Shown here: positions 12,649-24,602 of the stretch, piece after piece
How the letters are laid out: each line of letters opens with the position of its first letter
Numbering within the stretch: the stretch's first letter is position 1
NCBI GenBank assembly: GCA_015501605.1
Contig: JADNRZ010000010.1
Span: forward strand, 868,001 to 932,000
From: Panaeolus papilionaceus
Taxonomy: Eukaryota; Basidiomycota; Agaricomycetes; Agaricales
Length of the DNA: 64,000 nucleotides
Direction of reading: 5' to 3'
Notes under the pieces: model-generated
Databases searched by the model: none
Seen by the model: only the letters and a program-made list of their open reading frames with translations
Told to the model about the DNA's origin: nothing
Made by a program: the position numbers and the translations under genes

Positions 12649-12883
12649 TTTGGCAACACGAGTACAAATGCCACGAAAATTAAGAGAATGCGAAGGTGAT
12701 GCAAAGGTCGGCAGCAGGACGCACTGCTCTCACAGCCAATGATTAATGAGCCATGAAGGACAGGAGCAACATTTGAGACTCTGAGTCACCTCAAAATGGG
12801 AAACATGTCACTGTTCTGTCTCACGCCAGTAATGATGCTACAACACATTGTTTCTTAGATATCGAAATAATTATAAATAAACC
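12649..12883. repeat. Duplicated 5' flank of the tandem F-box-like genes
   Basis: This interval resembles part of the flank of the second copy (about 15060-15135): both contain a GAAGGACAG-GAGCAAC-like block followed by CAAAATGGGAAACATGTCAC. It indicates that the tandem duplication carried upstream sequence. Confidence 0.6.
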
Positions 12884-14756
12884 CTACTTCCTGCCAGCTC
12901 TTGCCTCCCACTCTCCTCGTTTCCTCGCTTTCTGCAGCTGCTTTAGAACACCTTGCGTTTGACCGTATATTCCATCATCGCCACTCCCCTCATTAGACCA
13001 AAAGGTTTCAAGTTGAGGGAACACTGTATCCAAAAAAGTTGCAAAATGGGTGACCTTTTCTATGGCGCTTGTGCAAACATCAATGGCGCGTGTACCAAAG
13101 CTAAGAACTGGTAGATTGACGGCTGAGGTGTCGCACCGATAGACTCTGCTCTTGTGTTGAAAGATAGCGATGAAACGGAGGGATGTTTGTGGGGTGAGCT
13201 TGGGCGGTATGGATAGGGTTTGTTTCGAAGCATTCTGCATATTGATACAGAGCTTCAATACACGCAAGCGGCGGAGCCTCGATGCCACCGTCAAAAATAT
13301 AGTGTGGTCGACTGAGCTCGGGAGTACCTTGTCGCACCCAATGTCGAGGTACTCGAGGCCCGGCCATGTGGTAGCTATTTGGACGAAATCCTGATTGGTG
13401 AGATGTACGATCCACGGCGAACATATTCTGAGGTCTGTAATATTCTGGAGACGTAAAAGAGGCGAGAACGCGGTCCATGGCAGGCAGAGTGGCCCATCAA
13501 AGAGGAAATCTGCTTGTAGGACGAGTGTACGAAGTCGTGGGAGGTTGTTTGAGACCACGAGTGATATCCGTTCCCATTCCTGCAGTGCCTGGTCGCTGAT
13601 AATGTCTGCTCTTGTCCCAAGGAAAAGCTCTTCAACGACGGGAAGACGGAATAGGGAGAAAAATAAGGATATAACTTTACTGGCTGAACGGAGCTCGAGG
13701 CTAATTAAATTTGGGAAGACAGGTCTCTCATGTGCCATAGGAATAGGTGTTCCTTCGATGCCTCGAACATTCAGATCAAGGAACGAAAGGCGAGGGAGGT
13801 TGGTAAGACACCAGAGCGAGGTGTAGTCTCCAGTGGAAATGATCAAGTGCTCCAAAGTGACAAATTGGGAGATGGATCGGACAACAGACTGGGGCAGTGA
13901 TTGGCTAGAGGGGGGTTCCACATTCAAGCTTTTTAGGCTTTGCCCACATACAGTCGTCAGCTGTTGCATGACAGGCCAGAATGACGACGCACGGCTGTCG
14001 GCTGCTGTGCTAACGATGGGAAGTGAAAAAGGAAGAAGGAACGAAGCACTGTGCAACGTTGGCGAGAGGAATAATGATAGGTATGGCCAAAAAGGATCCT
14101 CGTCGTGGATAGGATGGTGTCCCGAAATTACAACAGATCTCAGATGCGGGAACAAAGTCTCTCGGCTTTGGGTGAACATCAATGCCAGTTGTGTAGCAAG
14201 GGTGTGGTGAAGCCAAGGGAACATAGAATGTCCTGTTTCCTCGAGATAGAAATTGAAGGTTCTGATACGACGCCCATAGGATCTGGCGAGCTCCAAATCA
14301 GAAGGCACAAGTGCACGGTTTGCATACTGAAAGTAGGCATCAATCAACAAAGGAGAAAGGTCGGTTATTAGACACGGGGAAACCCACTAGGTAGGGCCAC
14401 AAATACCCGTCGTCTGGATCGTCCGAATCATCTGGGTCAGCAGGATCAGGTGAATGAATAACCTCCAACCCAGATATAAGCATTATAATTGGCTTAAGCT
14501 CAGACATGTCGCGCCATATGACGTCCAGAGCGGGTCCCAGAAAGGTTCTACAGGATAGGGCAGCGGATAGGCATGACTGATGATCAAAGCGATTCTCTTG
14601 ATACCGCAGAGACTTGGGAAATGTGTTAGTGGAGGATCGACAATGCCAAGATAGTATCTGCCCTCCTAGGTTATCATCGAAGTCATTATCTTTCGTCAAA
14701 ATGACGTTGTTGAAGATCTCAGAGAGAAGAGAAGGGATTTGGAGAGCGCGGTGCAT
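12884..14756 (-). CDS. F-box-like / LRR-like protein (tandem copy 2)
   Basis: Close paralogue of the gene at 10781-12648, same strand and same single intron (about 14338-14390). It starts MHRALQIPSLLSEIFNNVI, keeps CLSAALSCRTFLGPALDVIWRDM and the acidic tract PDPADPDDSDDPDDG, then YANRALVPSDLELARSYGRR and the Leu-rich body, ending in a basic RAGRK tail. Changes relative to copy 1 are scattered substitutions with no stop or frameshift, so both copies look intact. The role in ubiquitination is inferred only. Confidence 0.8.
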
Positions 14757-15373
14757 TCCGGCAAGGGTGGTACAGGAGCTGTATAGCCTCAGGTGAATTG
14801 GAAGAGGAAGGTTCTAGGAAAAATCTTCATGAATCCGGAAAGTACCATGGAGGTCGTGTGTACACTTCTTGACCTACAGATGCGCTGACCCTCTATGACT
14901 GCACTGTGGATTTCGAGCTGGGATCAGATACTGCAGGCGTACCGAATCTTTGACATACCGGTCGATGATATCAGGCATAAAATGTGAGACGATAAAGCTC
15001 TTGAAAAGAGAGGGGAAGCAAGGGTAAAACAGGGTCAGGACAGCGCAGCCCTGCTCTAAATGGGCATGAAGGACAGAAGCAACGTCACCTCATCGAAGAA
15101 AGCGCAAAATGGGAAACATGTCACACCTCCGTCCCACGAATTTAGGATATGTTATGTCCGCTGTCTTGAGTGAAGCTTAATTATAGACTCCAAATGTCAG
15201 TTTGTGGTTTACTTGAGAAGATCATCATACCAAGAAATAAACTTGGTTCAAATCATATATTTCCACATAAACTACAGGTTGTCCAAACTAAAATTCTCAA
15301 AATGACGAGGATTCCGCTGTTAAGATTCAAGAGGCTGTGATGTATGAAAGAGTGATTAAAAGAAGTTTAAAAT
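14757..15373. other. Intergenic region, 5' flank of F-box copy 2 and 3' flank of Hsp20a
   Basis: Contains the second copy of the F-box upstream block (about 15060-15135). No ORF of note. Confidence 0.5.
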
Positions 15374-15961
15374 TTAGGAGATGGTAATCTTCTTGGGTGC
15401 CAGCTCAGGAGCGGTCTTGGGGAAGGTGACCGTCAAGATACCGTTCTCCATCGAGGCTTTGATTTCCTCATCCTGTCGAAAGGTGGTTAGAACGAAGTCC
15501 AAATATTGATAATCAAGAAAGAAAAGAAATTACCTTGATGCCCTGAGGAAGTTGAAGTGTCCTCGAGTACTTGCCAAAATGACGCTCACGAACGGCGTAA
15601 CCATTTGCGTCATGCTCCGTCGACTGCTTCGTTTCAGCAGAGACCGTCAGCCGGCCATTCTGCATGTCGATGTTGATGTTCTCCTTCGACACGCCTGGAA
15701 ACTCGAAGGTGGCGGTCACGACGTTCTTCTCGTTATCTTCATGAAGGTCCATCCTAAAATAAAAATTTAGGACCAAAATCAACTAATCGTTCGAGAGACA
15801 AAGACATACCTTGGTCTGAAGGACTTGACCATGTTCCTGCTTCCTTGACGTCTCTGGACTTGGTTCTGTCCGTTATTGCCATTCTGCTGGTTGCCGAAGA
15901 GGGCGTCGTCAAAGAAGCGGTCGATGTCGTAGAAAGGCTCGTAAAACCAGACGTTTGACAT
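15374..15961 (-). CDS. Small heat-shock protein Hsp20 (Hsp20a)
   Basis: ATP-independent chaperone that binds unfolding proteins. Exon 1 encodes MSNVWFYEPFYDIDRFFDD and a Gln/Asn-rich linker; exon 2 starts MDLHEDNEKNVVTATFEFPG, the alpha-crystallin beta-sandwich, through RERHFGKYSRTLQLPQGIK; exon 3 is DEEIKASMENGILTVTFPK and ends KKITIS, with the C-terminal I-x-I oligomerisation motif. Stop at 15374-15376. It is divergent from Hsp20b, with a shared promoter carrying a heat-shock element and TATA boxes. It is almost the same as Hsp20d (33673-34257). Confidence 0.93.
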
Positions 15962-16448
15962 TGTCGACTTGTAGGACAAGAAGAAGATAGAGTTGAGGAG
16001 TGAAGATGAGAGTTGTGCGCGATGAGAATTGGTGATAGATGTGTTTGCTGTTTGACTTGAGGATTCTGAACATCGAAAAAGATCTCCTTTATACCTTTGA
16101 ACCACCCATGGCTTCGCTTCGAGAAATTTCGCTGAGTCCTGTTATCGTTGCTGATGATGTATCGAGTTGGAAAATGCCGATGGACGGGCGCGTCCAGAAC
16201 TTTCGGTAAATCCCCGGATTAGGCATACCTTCCATAAACGGACTCGTAGCCATTCTGTCCTCTTCGATACGTTTCTCGAAAGCTCGATGTCACTGATGAA
16301 ACACAGGAACAATATTTCCAGTGAATTCTAGGTAGATTATTTAGCAAGATATATAAAGGCGTGCTGCGAGCACAGAGCGAACAGAACACATTCACTCACA
16401 AACACCTCAACTTAGCACTCACTTCTAGCAGTTCCTCAATTCTAAACA
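15962..16448. promoter_or_regulatory. Bidirectional promoter of Hsp20a / Hsp20b with heat-shock element
   Basis: A perfect three-unit heat-shock element TTCgaGAAatTTC lies at 16118-16130. TATA boxes: TATAAA on the minus strand at about 16088-16093 for Hsp20a and TATATAAA at 16350-16357 for Hsp20b. Heat-shock factor control is inferred from the element and the gene products. The segment is repeated in inverse orientation at 33184-33672. Confidence 0.75.
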
Positions 16449-17033
16449 ATGTCCAACGTCTTCTTCTACGAGCCGTTCTACGACGTCGAACGCATCCTCA
16501 ACGAGGCACTCTCAGCCCAGCAGTCATCGCAACCCAGCCAACTTCAGCGCTCGCGCCAGCACATGAACGTTGATGGTGCCATCAGGTCCTTCAAACCAAG
16601 GTATGTTACGCTTGCTTGTTCGCTCTCATCATGTATGTGACAAAAGCCTTTTGCAGAATGGACTTGCACGAGAACTCGGAGTCAAACACCGTCACAGCCA
16701 CATTCGAATTTCCTGGTGTCGCCAAAGAGGCCATCGAAATCGATGTGCATAACGGGAGACTGACGGTATCTGCCGAGACGAAGCGCTCAGATGAGCTCAA
16801 TGAGCATGGTTACGCCGTCCGCGAGAGGAGGTTCGGCAAGTACTCACGCACATTGCAGCTACCTCAGGGAATTAATGCAAGTTGCTCTTGTCGTTCGAGA
16901 ATTTCTGATGCACATTCTAACGTGTTCCCACCAGGACGAGGAAATTAAAGCATCCATGGAGAACGGTCTCCTGACAATAACATTCCCCAAGTCAGCTCCG
17001 GAACTGGCCCCCAAGAAAATCAGTATTTTGTAG
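16449..17033 (+). CDS. Small heat-shock protein Hsp20 (Hsp20b)
   Basis: Three exons. The N-terminus is MSNVFFYEPFYDVERILNEA, then a Gln/Ser linker; the alpha-crystallin domain begins MDLHENSESNTVTATFEFPG and runs through RERRFGKYSRTLQLPQGIN; the last exon is DEEIKASMENGLLTITFPK and ends KKISIL with an I-x-I motif. Intron positions are the same as in Hsp20a. It is almost identical to Hsp20c (32602-33183). Chaperone function is established for the family. Confidence 0.93.
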
Positions 17034-17883
17034 ATGTGATAATATAGCTGTGTTTTGTTTGTACTTCTACTATCGTGTACTTATAATACTTATACCCCTT
17101 CATTCGGATTGTGGAGATAGACTAAATGTCTGACCTACACCTAGATTGATAACGACTCAGTCAAAACACACCCACCCAGGAATTACAGCGGTTTTCTGAA
17201 CAATAGGCCGTCACAATTTTACATAAGTACCCTGCCAAACCCTTGCTGTCGCTGTTCATCCTGCCGGATTGATACCCGACCTCCATCAGAGTAGGTGACA
17301 AATGTGACGCCTGCCAATTTTGGCCAAGTGTTCAGAAAACTGGCTGTAATAATAGTTTATGGGCTCGGCATAGGATGCACCCAGTCCTCCGTGAAAATCC
17401 ATGACTCGACCCATTACGCTATTTCTATGCTATTTCGTTGTTGCGACGGGGACACCGGATGAATGGACTCCACTTGTCCCATGCGTGTAATACAGTACAG
17501 AGCACAAAGAATGGAAGACCATTCACTTTACGCGATCTTCTTTGTATAGGTTGAGGATCCGAACTGATGCGTTTCTATTTATAGCGTCAGTCTGCATGTG
17601 TAGTCTGTATTGCTATGATGGCGTCGGATTATTATAATAGCTTTTGGTGTAAGCAGGAGTCACCTACACTAGGTCACTGATGACCTCTGAGGGGACTCTT
17701 GTACGTTGCATTGAGGACAACTCTGCCCGTTATCATGACTTGATACCTGTATCTCGAACGCTATTGACCAGATTGTCCACATGGTTAGGTTGGCTCCAAG
17801 GGGTGCTCGGACGGTCTAGGGGGTAGCTGGTGAAAGGTATATAAACCCTTCGCTATGAACCATTTCTTTACTTTCTGGAAACC
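17034..17883. other. Intergenic region with promoter of carboxypeptidase copy 2
   Basis: No gene seen. TATATAAA lies near 17837-17844, 40 bases upstream of the ATG at 17884. Confidence 0.55.
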
Positions 17884-20058
17884 ATGCTCTTCTCGACACT
17901 ACTCATATGCGTAACCTTGATTGTCCCAAAAGTTTTCGCTGGACAGGTTCCCGTCGTTGATGGCGTTGTTGGAGGCGTCCCAACTGGTGCCTCTGTCTCT
18001 CGTGCAACGAGCCGAAAGGCCATGATGAGCATTTCCTCAACACCTGGAACTCTTCGTGTTACTGAGAATTCTGGGGTCTGTGGTACGTAGCCTGCTCGTT
18101 CACGTTCACGATTATTCGCTCTAATAACTATCGCTGCTCAGAGACTACCCCCGGGGTTTATCAAGCATCTGGCTATGGCCAGATTGCTGCTAATAAGAGC
18201 ATATGGTATGACTATGAGGCTCGATTAGAGTCTTCTCCATCCTCATAAACATCTCCTACAACCAGGTTCTGGTTCTTTGCTGCACGCAAAAATCCAGCCA
18301 CAGCTCCTGTCGCGCTCTGGTTCAATGGGGGTGTAAGTTCTTGTTCGATCTTATAGTCTGCCCCGCTCACCAATCGATCAAATAGCCCGGTAGTTCGAGC
18401 ATGATTGGCCTCTTTCAAGAAAATGGCCCTTGCCGTATCAACAACGACACCCTAGGCGTATCTCATAACCCTTACTCGTGGAACAACGACGTCAACATGC
18501 TCTACATCGATCAACCAGTCGGTGTTGGATTTTCTCACGGAGATCTCGATGTTGGGACTTCTCAAGCAGCAGCAGCAGACGTGTGGTCGTTCTTGCAAGT
18601 CTTCTTCAAGGACAAGAGGTTTTCGAAGTATCAGCCTAATAACCTCGCTATTTGGACTGAATCGTGAGTTCCAATGGACGCCAAAATCTAAAGTGTGACT
18701 CTTAACTGAATCATGCTACTAGATACGGAGGTCATTACGGACCTGCTTTCGCGGCGTATGTGGATGTCTGACATTTCCGTCCTTGTATTCTGTTCTGAGA
18801 ACAATGACTTATAGTCACTTTCTCAAGCAAAACACTGCTATTGCTGCAGGCAGAGTCAGAGGTCTGAAGCTTAATCTAAAGGTCCTCGGCATCGGGAATG
18901 GGATAACGGTTCGTTACTTTCCCTACCCTTTAGTGGCTATACTTAGCCATCGGTTTAGGATACACTCGTCCAATATGCCAACTTCACGTCATATGCAGCC
19001 AGCAACCCGTATCGCCCTCTCGCTTCTCCCGACGTTATCGATGCTGCGCAGACAGCATGGAGCTCTCCAGATGGTTGTAAAGCGAAGGTAAGGGTATACA
19101 GATACATCAGCGCTTCGGAATCTATTGCGCTCATGCTCAAGTGTTAAGATTACCGCTTGCTACGAAGGCGGCTCCAATGCCGTCTGCTCAAGTGCACAAG
19201 AGTACTGCAACGACAACGTCGTCGGGTCTCTTATGGGTGACTTCAACTTCAATTATGTCCCCTCTGATTTCCCCGATCCATACCCTCCCGCCATCGCAAG
19301 TTACGTGAATTCGATTAGCGCCAAAGTAGGCGCTGAAGTTCCGTATATGGACGCGAATGAGGATGTTTATTCTAACTTTGCTGCCACCGGTACGCAATAT
19401 CATTTCTACAACTTAGTCTTCGCAAATTTAACAAATGCTAGGTGATTGGATGCGAAACGCGCGTCCTGATCTCGAGGCGGTCATAAATGCTGGCGTAAGT
19501 CCATCCGAAAAAGGGTCGTCGGATGAGCTTATGAACTCATCGAATTATCGAACATTTATGTAGGTTCGAACCATCATCTTCGTCGGAGACGCGGTATGTT
19601 CCCTTCTTAATCTGCTAGTAATGAAAAAATATAACTTCGTAATTATTCAGGATTTCCTCGTCAACTACGATGGTGTCGAAGCATTGGTAATTTCTTTTCG
19701 TTCAATCAGCTTGGTTTCTATAAATACTGAGCGCCGGATCATCAAAACACCATTGACTTATAGGTTGACGCTCTTAACACCAAGTTTACCGCGACATACA
19801 AACGACAGACCTGGTCAACGTATAAGGTCCAAGGTCAGTCGACGGGCCAATACAAGAACGCCGGAACCCTCTCCTATCTTCGCGTCTATGGCGCTGGACA
19901 CGAGGTGCCTGCATACAAGGTATAATTTGCCTTCTCGAATTTTCAGACTGGCGTCTAATATGTCATGTTTTCTCTAGTACGGAAACCTCGACTTTGGACA
20001 GGCTGCTGCCCAAATGTTCACCCAGGTAATGACAAATCAGGGACTCTCTTCTACTTAG
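17884..20058 (+). CDS. Secreted serine carboxypeptidase, family S10 (copy 2)
   Basis: Signal peptide [20 protein letters not shown], then the propeptide-like [20 protein letters not shown] shared by all three copies. S10 motifs: [33 protein letters not shown], the nucleophile in [10 protein letters not shown], the Asp in FVGDADFLVN and the His in [10 protein letters not shown]; triad complete. Many short introns, including one between YK and [14 protein letters not shown]. Stop at 20056-20058. It lies beside the Hsp20 pair, as does copy 3 in the inverted arm. Secreted peptidase role is inferred from signal peptide and family. Confidence 0.9.
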
Positions 20059-20202
20059 AAAGATGATGTTACAAATAATGTGCTGGATACAAACAGAGGG
20101 ATAATGGAAGGTTATTGAACAATGAACAGCAGGCGGTGTAGTTGCATCTAAAATGATGAAATAAGCAAAGTATGATGGAATTGGGAGGGCGAGTCAGGTT
20201 CT

Positions 20203-21282
20203 CTAGGTCTCGAAGTGTTTGCCACGCTTTGGGTCTGCTCTCCTCTTTTCACGAGCCTTCTCGAGTTTCCTGCCGGGGCGCACGACAATGACGGGAACAG
20301 GTGAATGCGACAAACAATACCTGCAAAAGTAGGTGGGTCAGGAGAGGGTATATTGCTCTTATCTGACTGGACGTACTTGGAAACACTTCCTATCCCCGCG
20401 CCGCCACCGACACCCAAACCGTTGACGATTCCCGCTCCAAGACCTTGCATTAAACCCAACTTTCCACCCCTGCCTCTTGTGCCGACAACTAGTGAGTCAG
20501 GGCGGTAGAGAGCGATGAGTCGATCAATAGAATTGGTGATCTTTCCGGGGATATATTCAAGAACTAGTGACAATTTGCGGTGAGGGTCATAGAAAGATGA
20601 TCTTTGTTGGATGAGAAGCATTAAATCTCTGGCAGAGTCCCGGATCAGGGAGTGAGGTTGGTCTATGATCGAAGTGGTGAGGTTGGCAACGCTATGACTC
20701 GATGGCAAAACATTTACCCAACACGTCTTCATCGACACCCCTGAATACGATCAACTCGTCACCATCCTGAACTAGTGCTTCGAGACACCATTCAAGTGCC
20801 TCACGTCCGCTTTCGTCAGGACTACTAGCACAAAGGAACACCCGCGTATTCCTTGAGCGTTTGTATCCCGCCGACTTTACAGACAGAGTGAACGAAAACA
20901 TCGCAGCAGCATCGGAGTTTTCAAAGGTATCAAATGATACCTTCGGGGTATAATTGGCATTAGCAATGGGATTGGATAGATGGGAATGTCCAGGATGGTG
21001 GAAAGCAGAATGTGGGGCAGTTGTTCCATGGGGGGGTGGTTGGTGATGTTGGTGTATTGAGCCTGATGAATCTGTTCGACTCATCGTTGGTGCTAGGTCC
21101 GAGTCTTGTGGACCGCGATGCTTGGTGGATGTAGACGATGATGGGGGACTAGACGGTGGTAGTGCAACCCTGCTAATTTGTGGAGACAAGTTCGGCGAGG
21201 CGAGGTTGCTCGTTGGAGAACTTGGTCGTGAGGGCTGTTTGAGTGCACTGCGCAGCGGTAATGGTGCGCCTAAAGACGACAT
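20203..21282 (-). CDS. Universal stress protein (UspA-like) domain protein
   Basis: Low-complexity Pro/Ser/His-rich N-terminus (about 110 residues), then a USP domain: NTRVFLCASSPDESGREALEWCLEAL.. DGDELIVFRG, the conserved RKLSLVLEYIPGKITNSIDRL and RPDSLVVGTRGRGG, and SHSPVPVIVVRPGRK at the end. A Gly-rich insertion (GLGAGIVNGLGVGGGAGIGS) sits inside the usual G-2x-G-9x-G nucleotide-binding loop. Two introns: one of about 55 nt joins DEDVL to DQPHSLIRDSARD, the second precedes YCLSHSP. Stop at 20203-20205. It is divergent from the WW gene, 274 bases apart. Confidence 0.85.
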
Positions 21283-21556
21283 CTTATTGTAAATATGTTG
21301 ATATAAGTGTGGTATTCACCGATCTTGGTTCGTTTTCGTCGTTGTCAATCTGTTTGTCGTCGTTGTCGTTGGGGTTAAGCTGTTCTGGATCTCCAATGGG
21401 CCAGATCATGAATATTGAATCGGAGTCAGCGGAGATTGAAATTGATCTCATTCCAAGCTCCAGCCTGTCAATTCGTCAGGCCTTGGCTATATTACTTACC
21501 ATCGGTCTGCTGGCTTTGCTCATACCTGACAGGTGTTCTGGAACGACATTACGACG

Positions 21557-22566
21557 ATGACAAACGTCAAGGAACAGAAAAATCAACAACAACAAGAGCA
21601 GGCTAACGACAACGACGCGAACTCTGACTCTTCTCCTTTAAACGACGCTGGGACATCGCCTTCTAAGAGTCCAGAGCCAACTTCAAAGAACAAGTCCAAG
21701 GGGGGAAAGGAAAGACTTCTGGATCCGAGGGATCAGACGATGGTAATGAAGCTTCAACGGAACCAGAAGCGTCTTCGTCTTCAACACCTGCACCAGCACC
21801 ACAAAACCAATGGCAGGCTGTCTGGGCACCTCAATACAATGCCTACTACTTCTATAACAGTGTGACACAGGAGACGACGTGGGTGAATCCCTTGCAACCA
21901 GGTGCCTCTTCTGGTTCTGCTTCAACGTCGGCTACAGATGCTGCCGAAGGTTCTGGCCCGCCCCAGGACGCTGAAAGAGAGAGCCCAGAAGCGGGGCCAA
22001 GTACTAGCGCGCGGACGAACACGACACAGCAATCTGCCTACGCGTCTCATCACGCTGCTTTGGAAGCGGCTGCTCTTGCTCAGGGAATTGACCCAGCGTT
22101 GGCACATTTGGACCCTAGTTTGTTGGCGCCTGCTGTTCCGGGTAGTTCTTTTACGGCTGGTGGTGAGTATATTACTTCTGCGTTGTGCCTTTATTCCTAC
22201 GATATCGTGTTATTTTTTCCGCTAAATTCTATCCTACAATTGAGCTCATCACTGATCCCCTACTTCCTAGGTCTCCCAACATTCCAGGCCAAATTCAACA
22301 ACCGCACGGGCCAGTTCACAGCGGCCAATTCACGTACACCAGGCCACTTGTCAGAGCATGAGCGTGCAAAGCGAATGAGTGAATTCTACTTCGATGTAAA
22401 TCAGTGGGAGCAGCAGCTAGCGGAGCAAGGCGGGAGTATAATGGGCGACGAGGAGGACGGGGAAGGGGGCAAGAAGAGAAAGAGGCCAACCAAGAAAGAT
22501 TTGGAGAGGTTTAAGGAGCAGAAGAAGGCGAAGAAAATTGCAAAGACGGCATGGTTGAGAAGTTAG
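21557..22566 (+). CDS. WW-domain nuclear protein with apparent frameshift
   Basis: Begins MTNVKEQKNQQQQEQ, an acidic/Ser-rich N-terminus in one frame. From about 21706 the plausible coding frame is another: GSEGSDDGNEAST..., then a WW domain (WQAVWAPQYNAYYFYN..ETTWVNP) with both signature Trp. After an intron (about 22165-22269) comes LPTFQAKFNNRTGQFTA, a helix EHERAKRMSEFYFDVNQWEQQ and a Lys-rich nuclear-type tail, stop at 22564-22566. The two frames meet at a run of six G at 21700-21705; seven would restore one frame. This may be an assembly error or a real mutation. WW domains bind Pro-rich partners; splicing or transcription roles are only possible. Confidence 0.7.
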
Positions 22567-23306
22567 ATCGTCTACTTGTCGTTTGTAGACTGCCGCTTGG
22601 TTTCGTCGTGTATGTGTCACCGCCTGTTTTTTTATATGCAGAGTTTACTAAGCGTGTATTTAGAGATAGGCATTTTACAAGTAACTTGCAATCAATCTAA
22701 TTGTAGTTTTAGATGACGCCGTCTGTCTCGATCCTTACATTTGGGGACGGCTAACATCACCTACCTATGTCCCTCTCAAACACCACGAAGTTGTCGTAAA
22801 ATTATATTCCCTCATTCATGTCATAATGCTTAATTTTGAATGCAGGAAGAGACGCTGCAACAGCGGACTGGGGATTCAAGGTGCTTGTATAAAACGATGG
22901 ATTATTCAGTCAGTTGCTGAATGCAGGAATAACCTTGGAGTTTTACTGGCTGAGTCAGACAATCTTCGGGCAGCACAAATACGAGCTCATTGCACTGCAG
23001 CTTCACTGGCGATATACAGGGGGATTTAAATGGTGACGTGCTAGCACTCAGCTTCCCATTTTCAACATTCCAGCGAGCGCCAGCCGATGGGTCAAGTGGA
23101 CATCGCCACTCAATTGTGCCCAGCTTGACGGGGGCACCGTGGCCCTAAAATCAGCTGGCGCTATTCTCAATTGGAAACTTTTTTTATTTGAAGGGAGATG
23201 GCTCGTAACCGAAGATTGGTACCATAAATAATAGGTATGTATCCAGTATTCTACCACCATCTGCTCCCACTTCCACGACTCCGACTGAAAGCGACTACCC
23301 ATCCAA
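22567..23306. other. Intergenic region between convergent genes
   Basis: No convincing gene, repeat or structured element seen. Confidence 0.5.
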
Positions 23307-23764
23307 TTAGTAGCACTAGATGGTGCAAAATGCCTGTCAGCGAATGAAGGCCACAGCAAAAAATTCAAGGATCAAGGTGGTTGAAGGATTTGTACTCACC
23401 CACCAATACAGGGGGTTCTCCTTGATGCACAGGTATGGATAAACACATTCAGTGGGACCCGTCCACCCGACGCTACAGAACACAGAATTGTTTTCGACAA
23501 CTCCATGAAAAGTACCAGGATAAGTGACTTACCCTCCACCGCATAGCTCTCCGGGTCCAGCTAGGGCTTTGGTGGTCGTTGTAGCAGCTGGGGTGACTGC
23601 AGCTGCATCTGCATCCGCGGCGGGTGCAGCAGTCACTGTCGTCCATTTCGGTAAGCGTCTGTAAGGCAACATTTAGGTAAACACTCACATGCGGGGTTAG
23701 GTGCCGCAATTGATGAAGAAATCAATGCGAGGACAACAAGCTTCAGTGAAACTGTGGAAACCAT
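23307..23764 (-). CDS. Small secreted CBM1-only protein (copy a)
   Basis: Signal peptide MVSTVSLKLVVLALISSSIA, a short Ala/Thr linker (AAPAADADAAAVTPAATTTT) and one fungal cellulose-binding module: [28 protein letters not shown] then Cys. No catalytic domain is attached. Four exons; the last is only nine bases (23307-23315) and encodes Cys-Tyr-stop. The aromatic face residues (W, Y, W) fit carbohydrate binding. Such proteins may coat cellulose or the fungus's own wall; the role is unknown. A TATAAAA-like box lies near 23838. Confidence 0.75.
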
Positions 23765-24602
23765 GGTGCGCAACGAGCAAGTTATGTCTCGAGTCGAGTG
23801 AGAATTCGCTGAGGTTAGAGAACTCGAACGGTGTTCCGTTTTATAAGATGCTAGGGCGCAAGCGATCGGGAAACCCGGGTCAGAAACTTCAAAATCTGAA
23901 TGCGGAGCATATTTGTCTCTCGACACATCGAAATTTTGTATTGTGCGTGTCGTATGGGTGGAGCTATTAATGGCTTGGATATTGGATATAGGGGTTGATT
24001 GTGTTCTCTTTTTCAGTCTCGACGCTTCGAAAAGTTCTAATCATTAGAGTGCATGTGTACTTGATGAGCATACCGAGAATTATCCTGCAGAGAACGGTTA
24101 GAATCTAAGCGCACGCATCAAGTGGTGGGGTCATGGCGAACTATCATGGGAGTATACAATCGAATCATTCAATCAAATTCTTCACGAGATGATGGTGGGC
24201 CGTCACTTGACCCGTCTCAAGAACATCTACCGCTTCGTTCTCTGGTTCTTCCTTTGTTGACGCTAAATATCAGATCTAGAGTACACAATGATTACTCAGT
24301 ACTCAGTCCCGATCGGCAAGTTAACTTAAAGAACGATACTTCTTCGAGGTACATAGCTTCGACAGACCTGTGATGTTCTCTCGATCGACATGAAGCGTTT
24401 GTCCCTTTCAATGTTCACATAGTGCAACGGATAAATTTAGATTTGCCGAACATTCTATCGCGACTCCCGAACCTATCATAGGAGATTGGGGGAATGGGGA
24501 ACGACTGAGTATGAATGGGTTGTGAGATGTGTACAAAGGGCTACGGTAAAACGATACGCTGCCCTCGAATGAGTCATTGGGCGTGTCAATGCTTTCGTGT
24601 AG
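23765..24602. other. Intergenic region, 5' flank of CBM1 copy a
   Basis: TATA-like box near 23838 on the minus strand. Otherwise no gene or repeat seen. Confidence 0.5.

Noticed and set aside
20692..20740. A 26-31-nt intron in the USP gene, or a frameshift there
   Set aside because: A 55-nt GT..AG intron starting at the same donor and ending in ATCATAG joins DEDVL to DQPHSLIRD in frame, which suits the family better.
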